Shown one piece after another: positions 8,541-16,781 of a DNA stretch of 64,000 nt. A program made the translations under genes and the position numbers. The stretch is taken from NCBI GenBank assembly GCA_903851195.1, contig CAINNJ010000038.1:1-64000 (forward strand), written 5' to 3'. Under the pieces are notes generated by a model, which was not told the DNA's origin, did no database searches, and saw nothing but the letters and a program-made list of their open reading frames with translations. Source of the stretch: an uncultured Acidobacteriia bacterium (GTDB lineage: Bacteria > Acidobacteriota > Terriglobia > Bryobacterales > Bryobacteraceae). Position 1 is the first letter of the stretch; each line of letters begins with the position of its first letter.

Positions 8541-9054
8541 ATTCACGCCGGATCGATATTTATTTACAGTTCGTTTTCAACTACTTAGGGCGGCATCCGT
8601 CCACCCGCCCCCGTTCCCCCGGTTAAACCTTGGCCATAAGAGCCGGCCGCCCCCATCTGTGGCCGGCTCACGACACCAGGGCATTTCCTCGAGGCTCTGC
8701 TCTGGCAATCGTGGGCGCATTCCAGGCCGGAAAGATGTGGGGGTAGGCGCTGCCATCTCACGCGGCCGGGGTCGTTCACGGACTTCCCCCCGATATGCTC
8801 TGCGCGCGGAGCACGAAGTCCGGTTGTTTTCCCGATCGTGGACGTTGCAATGGACCCCATCCAATCGACCCTACACGTAAGCCACTGACGCTCCCCCGTC
8901 GTGCCCCCAACCGCAAACCCGACGTGTCTTCTCTTTGTATATCAACACTTTGCAGCCGAAATGGGTTCGCATTTTCATTTCGCTATACTGGAGCCGTTCC
9001 ATCCAAAATGAACTTAAACGCACACCAAAACTGACCTCCCCGCTCCCTCGACCC
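8541..9054. other. Intergenic region, 514 bp
   Basis: No convincing gene. It holds a hairpin at 8640-8669 and a TATACT hexamer at 8983-8988 (in cgctatactgg) that could be a -10 element for the following gene. The open frames here have no recognisable product. Nothing else is seen. Confidence 0.5.
8640..8669 (+). terminator. Hairpin after the PEP-CTERM gene
   Basis: A perfect 9-bp stem (GAGCCGGCC / GGCCGGCTC) with a 12-base loop lies 99 bases past the stop. There is no T-run on either strand, so termination would need Rho, or the hairpin may only protect the mRNA end. Confidence 0.4.
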
Positions 9055-9927
9055 GTGACCCGCCGCAAACTGCTTTTCCTCGCCGCCACCGCCGCCAAGT
9101 CCCCCATAACCACCCTTCTCTTCGGCGGCGACGTCATGCTCTGCCGCGCCATCGGCCGTCAGGCGCGCGAGCGACACGACCCCGCCCTGCCCTTCCGCGA
9201 CCTCGCCCCCCGCCTCCGCGCCGCCGACATCACCTTCGCCAACCTCGAAGCGCCCTTCTCCGACCAAGGCAAAACCGTCGACACCGGCATGGTCTTCAAA
9301 GCCGAACCCGAGATGATCGAAGGCCTTAAGACCGCCGGCATCGACGTCGTCTCCACCGCCAACAACCACGCGCGCGACCGCGGCGCCTACGGCCTCGAAT
9401 ACACCCTGAAATGGCTGTCTGAAAACGGCATCGCGAGCGCCGGCACCGGCCCCACCGCGGCCCTCGCCCACCAGGGCACGGTGCTCGTCCGCAACGGCCT
9501 CCGCTTCGGCTTCCTCGCCTACGCGCAGGATCAGGCCAACGGCAACTATCAGGACCTCGACCCCCGCGTCTGCGACATGGACATCGCCCGCATGCAGCAG
9601 GACGTCGCCGCCCTCCGCCTCCGCGCCGACGTCGTCACCGTCTCCATGCACGCCGGCATGGAGTACTCCACGCGCGTCCACCCGATTCAGACGAAATTCG
9701 CCCAGGCCGCCATCGACGCCGGAGCCCGCATCGTCGCGGGCCACCATCCGCACGTCGTGCAGCCGTGGGAACTCTACCGCGAAGGAGTCGTCTTCTACTC
9801 CCTCGGCAACCTCGTCTTCGACCAGTCCGACCGCCCCGCCACCCGCGAAGGTCTGCTCGCCGAAGTCGTCTTGCAGGGCAGGGAGATCGCCCGTGTCACC
9901 GTCTCTAGAACACCGCCACCGGATTGA
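9055..9927 (+). CDS. CapA-family putative metallophosphoesterase
   Basis: About 290 residues from GTG 9055, chosen because it begins a basic segment and short hydrophobic stretch (VTRRKLLFLAATAA), possibly a Tat-type or weak signal. The CapA/PGA_cap pattern is clear: LLFGGDVMLCRAIGR, FANLEAPFSD, STANNHARDRGAYGL, VSMHAGMEYS, VAGHHPHVVQPWELY and VFYSLGNLVFDQ. This calcineurin-like fold binds two metals through these Asp, Asn and His residues. CapA is required for poly-gamma-glutamate capsule synthesis in Bacillus, but most homologues, including lone copies like this one, have no proven role. Its 3' end overlaps the convergent cyclase gene by 23 bp. No good ribosome-binding site is visible, so the start is uncertain. 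Confidence 0.85.
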   Translation: MTRRKLLFLAATAAKSPITTLLFGGDVMLCRAIGRQARERHDPALPFRDLAPRLRAADITFANLEAPFSDQGKTVDTGMVFKAEPEMIEGLKTAGIDVVSTANNHARDRGAYGLEYTLKWLSENGIASAGTGPTAALAHQGTVLVRNGLRFGFLAYAQDQANGNYQDLDPRVCDMDIARMQQDVAALRLRADVVTVSMHAGMEYSTRVHPIQTKFAQAAIDAGARIVAGHHPHVVQPWELYREGVVFYSLGNLVFDQSDRPATREGLLAEVVLQGREIARVTVSRTPPPD

Positions 9928-10858
9928 GCGGCGACCCCGTCCCGCCCTTCACCGTCAGCGGCGACGCCGTCAGCAGGAACGCAGGCCGGCCCCGTTTCGC
10001 CGCCTCCGCCCCCGCTGCCTCCAGGTCCAGATTGTCCAGAATCGGCGTGCCCATCGCGATCAGCAGCAACTGGTGCACCGGCTGAATCACCCCGTCCACC
10101 AGCGAAGGCAACACGTCCAGACACGCATCGCTGCCCACCATCGCCACGTCCCGTTTCTTGAGCCACGGCACCGTCGAGACATGCAGCCCCGCGATCTTCG
10201 CCGGATCCCACGCGCCCTTAGCCGCCCGCCGCGCCCAGCGCCCCGTCCGCAGCAGCAGCACGTCGCCAGAGCCCACCTTCACGCCGCTCTTCTTCTCCCA
10301 CGCATCCAGATCTTCCGGATAGATCGCCGTCCCCGGTTCCAGATACGGCAGCCCCTTCAGCCTCGGAATATCCAACAGCAGCGCCCGCGTGAAGATGCCG
10401 TTCCGGAAGCCCGTAATGCCCAGTTCCTTCGCGCCCTTCTCCGTCACGTCCATCTGCGAAAAGCCGTTGTACATCTTGCCGTTCCACGAGGAATGCGCCA
10501 GTGCATCCATGTGGGTGTGTGCCAGCCCGTGGAACCGGACGGTGTACTCGTCCATGAACCAGTCGCCGTTCGGATGCGCCCCGGTGTACATCATCTTGTG
10601 ACCGAACGGATCCGGATTGTCCGGCGCCTTCTCGGTCAACGCATCGTGCGACAGCGAGATCGCCGTGCCATCCTTCACCAGTGCCGCCGCTTCCTGGCGC
10701 TTCGCCGCCGTGATCAGGTTGTAACTCCCCATCTCGTCGGCCTTGCCCCAGCGACCCCAGTTGGAAAGCTCGGTCATCATCTTGTCCACGTCGGCCTTCG
10801 TCGCGTGATGCGGATCGGAGGCCGCCAGTAACAATGCGGAGATCAGTAGTCGCTTCAT
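9905..10858 (-). CDS. Cyclase-family metal-dependent hydrolase, copy 2
   Basis: A 317-residue protein with a short signal sequence (MKRLLISALLLAA). The cyclase/kynurenine-formamidase signature HTHMDALAH is present near residues 115-123, and GDVLLLRTGRW lies further on. The family uses a Zn or Mn site built on HxHxD to hydrolyse amides or lactones (kynurenine formamidase, isatin hydrolase, polyketide cyclases). Its ATG shares one base with the TAA of the upstream copy, so the two are cotranscribed tandem paralogues. The two are alike along their whole length but clearly diverged. Export, tandem arrangement and the nearby GMC dehydrogenase suggest hydrolysis of oxidised cyclic substrates in the periplasm; the substrate is unknown. 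Confidence 0.88.
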   Translation of the reverse strand: MKRLLISALLLAASDPHHATKADVDKMMTELSNWGRWGKADEMGSYNLITAAKRQEAAALVKDGTAISLSHDALTEKAPDNPDPFGHKMMYTGAHPNGDWFMDEYTVRFHGLAHTHMDALAHSSWNGKMYNGFSQMDVTEKGAKELGITGFRNGIFTRALLLDIPRLKGLPYLEPGTAIYPEDLDAWEKKSGVKVGSGDVLLLRTGRWARRAAKGAWDPAKIAGLHVSTVPWLKKRDVAMVGSDACLDVLPSLVDGVIQPVHQLLLIAMGTPILDNLDLEAAGAEAAKRGRPAFLLTASPLTVKGGTGSPLNPVAVF

Positions 10859-11829
10859 TAGAAAATCGCCGTCGGATTCAGAGGAGAACCCGTGCCGTTC
10901 GTAACCGCCATCGGCGCCGCCGTCAGCAGGAACGCCCAGCGGTTCCGCTTCGCCGCTTCATCGCCCAGCGCTTCCAGATCCGTGTTGTCGAAGATCGGCG
11001 TGCCCATCGCCACCAGCAGCAACTGGTGCATCGGCTGCACCACACCCTCCACGCCGCTGGGCATCACATCGGTGGCCGCGTCGCTGCCCACCATCGCCAC
11101 ATCGCGGTCTTTCAGCCACTTCGCGCAGGTCGCATAGAGCCCCGCGATCGTCGCCGGATCCCACGCGCCCTTCGCCGCGCGCCGCGCCCACCGGCCCGTG
11201 CGGATAAACACCACATCGCCAGCGCCGATCTTCACGTTCGCCTTCTTCTCCCACGCTTCCAGATCTTCGGGATAGATCGCCGTGCCGGGCTCCAGATACG
11301 GCAGCCCCTTCAGCCGCGGGATGTCCACCAGAATGCCCCGCGTGAAGATGCCGCTCCTGAACGCCGTCACCGCCAGCTGCGTCGCGCCCGCGTCGGTCAC
11401 CGCCGTCATCGGAATGCCGTTGTAGAGCTTCCCGTTCCACGACATATGGCACAGCGCGTCCATGTGCGTATGCGCCAGACCGTGGTACGTCACCTCGTAG
11501 TCGTCCACCACGAACTGTCCCGCGGGATGCGCTCCCGTCGAGAGCATCTTCAGCTTGAACGGACTCCCGTTATCGGCCGCCTTCTGCGTATCCGTGTTGT
11601 GCGCCAGCGAGACCGGCACGCCCTCCGTCACCAGCGCCGCGGCCTGCTTTCGCTTCGCCGGAGTGATCAGGTTGACCGTCCCCATCTGATCGCCCTTACC
11701 CCAGCGGTTCCAGTTGGAAAGCTCCGTCATCCACTTGTCCACGTCCGCCTTCGTGGCATGCCGCGCCGGCGTCTCGGCAGACTGACACAGCAGCGCTCCC
11801 GCTGCCACCAACAACACGATCCTGCACAT
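10858..11829 (-). CDS. Cyclase-family metal-dependent hydrolase, copy 1
   Basis: A 323-residue paralogue of the next gene with a signal peptide (MCRIVLLVAAGALLCQS). The metal motif HTHMDALCH and the segment GDVVFIRTGRWARRAAKGAW are conserved, so both copies look catalytically competent. It is the first gene of a two-gene unit whose promoter must lie in the 44-bp gap to the divergent GMC oxidoreductase start at 11874, suggesting the two units share control. The pair probably arose by local duplication. The substrate cannot be deduced. Confidence 0.88.
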   Translation of the reverse strand: MCRIVLLVAAGALLCQSAETPARHATKADVDKWMTELSNWNRWGKGDQMGTVNLITPAKRKQAAALVTEGVPVSLAHNTDTQKAADNGSPFKLKMLSTGAHPAGQFVVDDYEVTYHGLAHTHMDALCHMSWNGKLYNGIPMTAVTDAGATQLAVTAFRSGIFTRGILVDIPRLKGLPYLEPGTAIYPEDLEAWEKKANVKIGAGDVVFIRTGRWARRAAKGAWDPATIAGLYATCAKWLKDRDVAMVGSDAATDVMPSGVEGVVQPMHQLLLVAMGTPIFDNTDLEALGDEAAKRNRWAFLLTAAPMAVTNGTGSPLNPTAIF

Positions 11830-11873
11830 GCGCCGTATTCTATAACGCCGCGCTTCGGTGATAGGCTTTTAGC

Positions 11874-13592
11874 ATGCTCCAGGTACAGAGATCGCCGGAA
11901 GTTCATGACGTGGTCGTCATCGGCTCAGGCGCCGGCGGAGGCACCACGGTGAAGGTGCTCACCGACATGGGAATCAACGTGACCCTCATCGAGGCCGGCC
12001 CCATGCTGAATCCCCAAAAGGACTTCAAGGAGCACATGTGGCCGTGGGAAGTCGATCACCGCGGCGTCGGCCCGCACGCCGAGAACTACTTCGGCAAAGA
12101 CATCTACCCCTTCGGCTACTTCCTCGCCCCGAACGGCTACTGGAACATCCCCGGCGAGCCCTTCACGGTAGCCCCGGACAGTGAGTTCCGCTGGTTCCGC
12201 TCCCGCATCATGGGCGGACGCACCAACCACTACGGCCGCATCTCCCTGCGCTTCGCCGATTACGACTTCAAGCCCTACTCGTTCGACGGTCTGGGTTATG
12301 ACTGGCCCATCACCTACGACGAGATGTCGCCCTACTACGACAAAGCCGAGGAGTTCATCGGCGTCACCGGCACGCGCGAAGGCATGCGCTCCGCGCCCGA
12401 TGGCAAGTTCCTCCCGCCCGTGCCGCCCCGCGTGCACGAGACGCTCGTCATGCATGCCGGCAAGAAGCTGAACATCCCGGTCATCCCCTCCCGCATGGCG
12501 ATGCTCACCAAGTCCATCAACGGACGCGCCGCCTGCCACTACTGCGGACAGTGCGGGCGCGGCTGCCGGACGGCCTCCGCCTTTACCTCCAGCCAGGCCA
12601 TGATCTTCCCGGCCATGAAGACCGGGCACCTGAACATCATTAGTAATGCGATGGCGCGCGAACTCCTCGTCGACAGCCAGGGTCGCGTCTCTTCGGTCTC
12701 TTATGTGGATAAGGCCACGCGCACCGAAAAGCAGATCCGCTGCCGCGCCGTGGTGGTCGCCGCCAGCGCCTGCGAATCCGCCCGGCTGCTGCTCAACTCG
12801 AAATCCACGAAGTTCCCCGATGGGCTCGCCAACAGCTCCGGCCAGGTGGGCCGCAATCTCACCGACACCGTCGGCTACGCAGTCAGCGGCACCGTCCCCG
12901 CGCTCGAAGGCATGCCGCGACACAACTGCGACGGCATCGGCGGCATGCACGTCTACACCCCCTGGTGGGAGCTCGAGAAGAAGAACAAGGATTTCCCCCG
13001 CGGCTATCACATCGAGATCGGCGGCGGTTTCGGCATGCCGCAGATCGGCTCTTTCCGCGGCGTGGCCGCGCGCGCCGAAGGCTACGGGACGAAGCTCAAG
13101 GACGACATCCGCCAGTTCTACGGCAGCCAGGTCAGCTTCGCCGGCCGTGGCGAGATGATCCCCAACGAGTTCTCTTACTGCGAGATCGATCCCTCGCAGG
13201 TAGATCAGTGGGGCATCCCGGTGCTGCGCTTCCACTTCCGCTGGAGCGAGCACGAAGTCAACATGGTGAAGCACATGAACAAGACCTTCACCGACCTCAT
13301 CAGCGCCATGGGCGGCAAAGTCACCAGCCGCGAGTTCCCGGAGAAATCCGCCAGCGCCGTCTCCGTGGGCGGCGAGATTATCCACGAAGCGGGCACCGTC
13401 CGCATGGGCGCGGACCCGAAGACCAGCGTGCTCAACAAGTGGTCCCAGGCGCATGAAGTGGACAACCTGTTCGTGGCCGACGCCGCGCCGTTCAACGGCA
13501 ATCCGGACAAGAACGTAACGCTCACCATCGTGGCCAACGCCTGGCGCGCCGCCGAGCATCTGGCCGACGAAATGAAGAAGGGGAATATCTGA
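11874..13592 (+). CDS. GMC-family FAD oxidoreductase with cysteine cluster
   Basis: A 572-residue flavoprotein. The FAD-binding VVVIGSGAGGG lies near residue 14. A cysteine-rich motif, CHYCGQCGRGC, sits about residues 222-232, like the iron-sulfur site of membrane-linked glucose and gluconate dehydrogenase large subunits. The C-terminal HEAGTVRMG and NPDKNVTLTIVANAWRAAEH contain the catalytic His/Asn of the GMC family. There is no signal peptide. The next gene, overlapping by one base (TGATG), encodes a Tat-signal small subunit, so the pair is likely exported together. It probably oxidises a sugar or polyol in the periplasm. No cytochrome subunit is adjacent, so the electron acceptor is unknown. 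Confidence 0.92.
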   Translation: MLQVQRSPEVHDVVVIGSGAGGGTTVKVLTDMGINVTLIEAGPMLNPQKDFKEHMWPWEVDHRGVGPHAENYFGKDIYPFGYFLAPNGYWNIPGEPFTVAPDSEFRWFRSRIMGGRTNHYGRISLRFADYDFKPYSFDGLGYDWPITYDEMSPYYDKAEEFIGVTGTREGMRSAPDGKFLPPVPPRVHETLVMHAGKKLNIPVIPSRMAMLTKSINGRAACHYCGQCGRGCRTASAFTSSQAMIFPAMKTGHLNIISNAMARELLVDSQGRVSSVSYVDKATRTEKQIRCRAVVVAASACESARLLLNSKSTKFPDGLANSSGQVGRNLTDTVGYAVSGTVPALEGMPRHNCDGIGGMHVYTPWWELEKKNKDFPRGYHIEIGGGFGMPQIGSFRGVAARAEGYGTKLKDDIRQFYGSQVSFAGRGEMIPNEFSYCEIDPSQVDQWGIPVLRFHFRWSEHEVNMVKHMNKTFTDLISAMGGKVTSREFPEKSASAVSVGGEIIHEAGTVRMGADPKTSVLNKWSQAHEVDNLFVADAAPFNGNPDKNVTLTIVANAWRAAEHLADEMKKGNI

Positions 13593-14197
13593 TGGACGAC
13601 GTAACCCGGCGGGACCTGTTCCGCATTGTCGGCAGTTCCATGGTGATGACGGGCGCCGGCTCGGGAGTGCTCTCCCCCGCCCTCGCGCAGCACGTGCACG
13701 TCGCCCTGGCCGATGCCAAATCGCTCAGCGGCGGCCCGAACTACCAGCCGAAATGCTTTACCAGCCACAACTTCCGGACCTTGCGGAAGCTCAGCGAGAT
13801 CGTGATTCCCGGCGCTTCCGAAGCGGGCGCCGCCGAGTACATCGACTTCCTGAGCAGTCGCAATGAAGACCTCGCCGCCATCTTCAACGGCGGCTTCGCC
13901 TGGCTCGACGACTACATGCAGAAGAAGTACGCCGCCGACTTCCTCACCGCGAAGCCCGGGCAGCAGACCGAACTTCTCGACAAACTCGCCTACCAGAAGA
14001 ACCATACTCCGGAAGTGGCTGGTGGCGTGCAGTTCTGGACGTGGGTCCGCAACATGGTGGTGGATGCGTACTACACGAGCCCCGCGGGCGTGAAGGACAT
14101 CGGCTTCATGGGCAACGGCGCCATGGCCACCTTCAGCGTGCCGCAGGAAGCCGTCGACTACGTGATGAAGCGCAGCCCGTTCGCGAACGAAGGCTAG
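13592..14197 (+). CDS. Gluconate 2-dehydrogenase subunit 3-family protein
   Basis: A 201-residue protein with a twin-arginine signal (TRRDLFRIVGSS, then a hydrophobic stretch to LAQ). The remainder matches the subunit-3 family (TLRKLSEIVIPGASEAGAAEYIDF, then FWTWVRNMVVDAYYTSP). In sugar dehydrogenases of this type the small subunit carries the Tat signal and escorts the folded flavoprotein across the membrane. It overlaps the GMC gene by one base, strong evidence for a complex. Catalysis lies in the large subunit. Confidence 0.88.
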   Translation: MDDVTRRDLFRIVGSSMVMTGAGSGVLSPALAQHVHVALADAKSLSGGPNYQPKCFTSHNFRTLRKLSEIVIPGASEAGAAEYIDFLSSRNEDLAAIFNGGFAWLDDYMQKKYAADFLTAKPGQQTELLDKLAYQKNHTPEVAGGVQFWTWVRNMVVDAYYTSPAGVKDIGFMGNGAMATFSVPQEAVDYVMKRSPFANEG

Positions 14198-14314
14198 ATC
14201 CCGGCTTTTCGGCTGCGAACTTTTCCCCGCCAGGTGCGTATTATCCAAGCGAGGATACAGATGCGAATTCCGAAAAGCGCTCCGGTTACGACCGCGGGGT
14301 CCGTCAGGTAAGCC

Positions 14315-15511
14315 ATGGCCAGGAAAAGAAAGCGTTTTCTCTGGGTCGGACTGACCCTCGTCGCGATCAGCGTCACGGCCGTTGTCTCCGTCCGCGCCAT
14401 CGGCAACAAGCCCGCGAAGATCGACGCCGAGAAACTGGCGAAGGTGGAACGGATCGATCTGGCGCGCTCCGTCGTGGCCACCGGTAAGATCCAGCCTGTC
14501 GTGCAGGTGGAGATCAAGAGCAAGGCCAGCGGCATTATCCAGAAGCTGCCGGTGAACGTCGGCGACATCGTGCACAAGGGCCAGGTGATCTGCGAACTGG
14601 ACCAGAACGATTTGCTTCCGGCGCTGCGCCAGCAACAGGCCGCGCTGCACGTCGCTGAAGCGAACGTGAAGTCCGCCGAGGCGGATTACCAGCGCTATAA
14701 AGTGGATGCCGCCGGCCCGGATGTGCCGTTTCTGCAACACGACATGGAGCGGGCGAAGAAGCTCTACTCCGACGGTCTGATTGCGCTGAACACGCGGGAC
14801 GATGCCGATAAGAACTACCAGATGGCGGTGCAGAAGCAGGAATCCGCCAAAGCGAATCTGGGCACGGCGGGCGCCGCGATTACCAAGGCCAAAGCAGCTC
14901 TCGAACAGCAGCAGGCCGTGGTCGCGATGGCGGAAGAGAACCTCCGCAACGCCACCATCACCTCGCCGATCGACGGCGTGGTGCTCTCGCGTGACAGCGA
15001 AGTGGGCACGGCCGTGAGCTCGATTCTGGTGGTCGGTTCCAGTGCCACGCTCATCATGACGCTCGGCGATCTCAACGAGGTCTACGTAAAGGGCAAGGCG
15101 GACGAAAGCGACGTCGGTAAGATCTGGCTTGGCCAGCCCGCGCGCATCACGGTGGAGTCGTTTAAAGATCAGAAGTTCGAAGGCCACGTGACGAAGATCT
15201 CGCCGATGGGCACGGAGAAAGACAACGTCACCACGTTCGAAGTGCGCGTCTCCATCTCGAACGAAAAGCGCCTGCTGAAAGCCCAGATGACAGCCAACGC
15301 CGAGATCATTCTGGACGAGCACAAGAAGGTGCTGACCATCCCGGAAGGCGCCGTGGTCTACAACAAAGACAAGTCCACCTCCGTGCAGGTGCCCGATGCG
15401 ACGAACGAGAAGGGCTTCCGCAAGGTTGCCATCACCACCGGGATCAGCAACGGCGCCAAGACGGAAGTACTGAAGGGCCTCACCGAAGGCCAGCAAGTGA
15501 TCCTGCAGTAG
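14315..15511 (+). CDS. MacA/HlyD-like periplasmic adaptor of an ABC-type exporter
   Basis: A 398-residue membrane-fusion protein. An N-terminal anchor (RFLWVGLTLVAISVTAVVSV) is followed by a lipoyl half (VEIKSKASGIIQKLPVNVGD), a long coiled-coil hairpin (about residues 110-215), the second lipoyl half (TITSPIDGVVLSRDSEVGT) and beta-barrel domains. It would link an inner-membrane transporter to an outer-membrane TolC channel. Two MacB/FtsX-type permeases follow at once (7-bp and 3-bp gaps), so it belongs to their exporter and not to an RND pump. No ATPase or TolC gene is adjacent; these would have to come from elsewhere. Confidence 0.88.
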   Translation: MARKRKRFLWVGLTLVAISVTAVVSVRAIGNKPAKIDAEKLAKVERIDLARSVVATGKIQPVVQVEIKSKASGIIQKLPVNVGDIVHKGQVICELDQNDLLPALRQQQAALHVAEANVKSAEADYQRYKVDAAGPDVPFLQHDMERAKKLYSDGLIALNTRDDADKNYQMAVQKQESAKANLGTAGAAITKAKAALEQQQAVVAMAEENLRNATITSPIDGVVLSRDSEVGTAVSSILVVGSSATLIMTLGDLNEVYVKGKADESDVGKIWLGQPARITVESFKDQKFEGHVTKISPMGTEKDNVTTFEVRVSISNEKRLLKAQMTANAEIILDEHKKVLTIPEGAVVYNKDKSTSVQVPDATNEKGFRKVAITTGISNGAKTEVLKGLTEGQQVILQ

Positions 15512-15518
15512 GGACGCC

Positions 15519-16778
15519 ATGACCTACGTGACAGAGCTGGTCCGGCAGGTCCTCGAGAGCCTGCTCCGCAACAAGCTCCGCAGCTTTCTCACCATGGCGG
15601 GGATCGCGTGGGGCATCACGTCCATCGTGCTCATCGTTGCCATGGGCGATGGCTTCAAGGAAGGCCAGCGCAACAATACGAAGTCTCTGGGCGAGAACCT
15701 CGTGATCCTCTTCGGCGGCCGCACGGAGCTGCAGGCGGGCGGCGAACGCGCCGGGCGGCGGATCCGCCTGAACTACTCGGATGTCGAGAACATCCGCCGC
15801 GAAGCGTACGACGTGAAACTGGTGGCCGGGGAACTCGAAGGCAATGTGCGGGCGACCAGTCCGTTCAACAGCGGGTCTTTCGACGTGAGCGGCGTGGAAG
15901 CGCACTTCACGCAGATCCGCAACATCCCCATTGACGAAGGCCGCTTCTTCACCGAAGAGGAAGAACGCGCGGGGCGGCGTGTCTGCATCATCGGGACCGA
16001 CGTCCGCAAGCAGTTGTTTGGCACGCGCCCGGAAGTGAACGGAACCACCGTCGCCATCAACACCATTCCCTACCGCATCATCGGCGTGATGGCGAATAAG
16101 GATCAGAACAGCAACTACTCCGGGCTCGACGAGAAGAAGATCTGGCTGCCCTACACGACCATGGTCCGAGACGTGCCGCCGCCCCAGAGATACTATGTGC
16201 CCGGCTATCTGGACGAGATCCTCTACCAGCCGCGCACGCTCGACCGGTATGAAGAAACGCAGCTCCAGGTGAAGAAGATTATCGGCCGCGCGCACGGCTT
16301 CAGCCCGCTCGATAAGAGCGCGCTCGGCATCTGGGACACCGTGGAAGATCAGAAGCAGGTGGACGGCATCTTCGACTCCATGACCGTGTTCCTCGCGTTC
16401 ATCGGCTTCGTGACACTGTCGCTCGGCGGCATCGGCGTGATGAATATCATGCTGGTCACGGTGTCGGAACGGACGCGCGAGATCGGCCTGCGCAAAGCGC
16501 TGGGCGCCACGCGCCTGCGGATCCTGATCGACTTTCTTGTGGAAGGCTGCGTGCTTTCGTTCACCAGCGGCATCGTGGGCTGGGCCATCGCCTTCGGGCT
16601 TTCGAGCGCGCTGAAACTGGTCAAGATGCCCGACATGTTTCCAGGTCTGCCGGTCAGCATGGTCACTACCGTGGCGGCTTTCGGAACGCTGACCGTGATC
16701 GCCATCGTCTCGGCCTTGTATCCAGCCTGGCGCGCGGCGTCCCTGACCCCAGTGGAGGCGCTGCGTTATGAGCGATAA
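15519..16778 (+). CDS. MacB/FtsX-type ABC transporter permease, copy 1
   Basis: A 419-residue permease with an N-terminal membrane helix (FLTMAGIAWGITSIVLIVAM), a large periplasmic MacB-PCD domain and three C-terminal helices. The cytoplasmic loop before the penultimate helix (ERTREIGLRKALGATR) is the usual contact with the ATPase. The domain has the motif FGGRTELQAGGERAGRRIRL, closely repeated in the next gene. There is no nucleotide-binding domain in this protein, unlike true MacB, and none next to it. The pair presumably forms a heterodimer that, with the adaptor, works in mechanotransmission or export of a peptide, lipid or antibiotic. The substrate is unknown. Confidence 0.88.
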   Translation: MTYVTELVRQVLESLLRNKLRSFLTMAGIAWGITSIVLIVAMGDGFKEGQRNNTKSLGENLVILFGGRTELQAGGERAGRRIRLNYSDVENIRREAYDVKLVAGELEGNVRATSPFNSGSFDVSGVEAHFTQIRNIPIDEGRFFTEEEERAGRRVCIIGTDVRKQLFGTRPEVNGTTVAINTIPYRIIGVMANKDQNSNYSGLDEKKIWLPYTTMVRDVPPPQRYYVPGYLDEILYQPRTLDRYEETQLQVKKIIGRAHGFSPLDKSALGIWDTVEDQKQVDGIFDSMTVFLAFIGFVTLSLGGIGVMNIMLVTVSERTREIGLRKALGATRLRILIDFLVEGCVLSFTSGIVGWAIAFGLSSALKLVKMPDMFPGLPVSMVTTVAAFGTLTVIAIVSALYPAWRAASLTPVEALRYER

Positions 16779-16781
16779 CCG

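Noticed and set aside
8577-8864. Two overlapping minus-strand open frames of about 90 codons
   Set aside because: No domain, no ribosome-binding site, and the region contains a hairpin; treated as non-coding.
13205-15520. 771-codon minus-strand frame across three plus-strand genes
   Set aside because: It spans clear GMC, subunit-3 and adaptor genes; composition is shadow-like.
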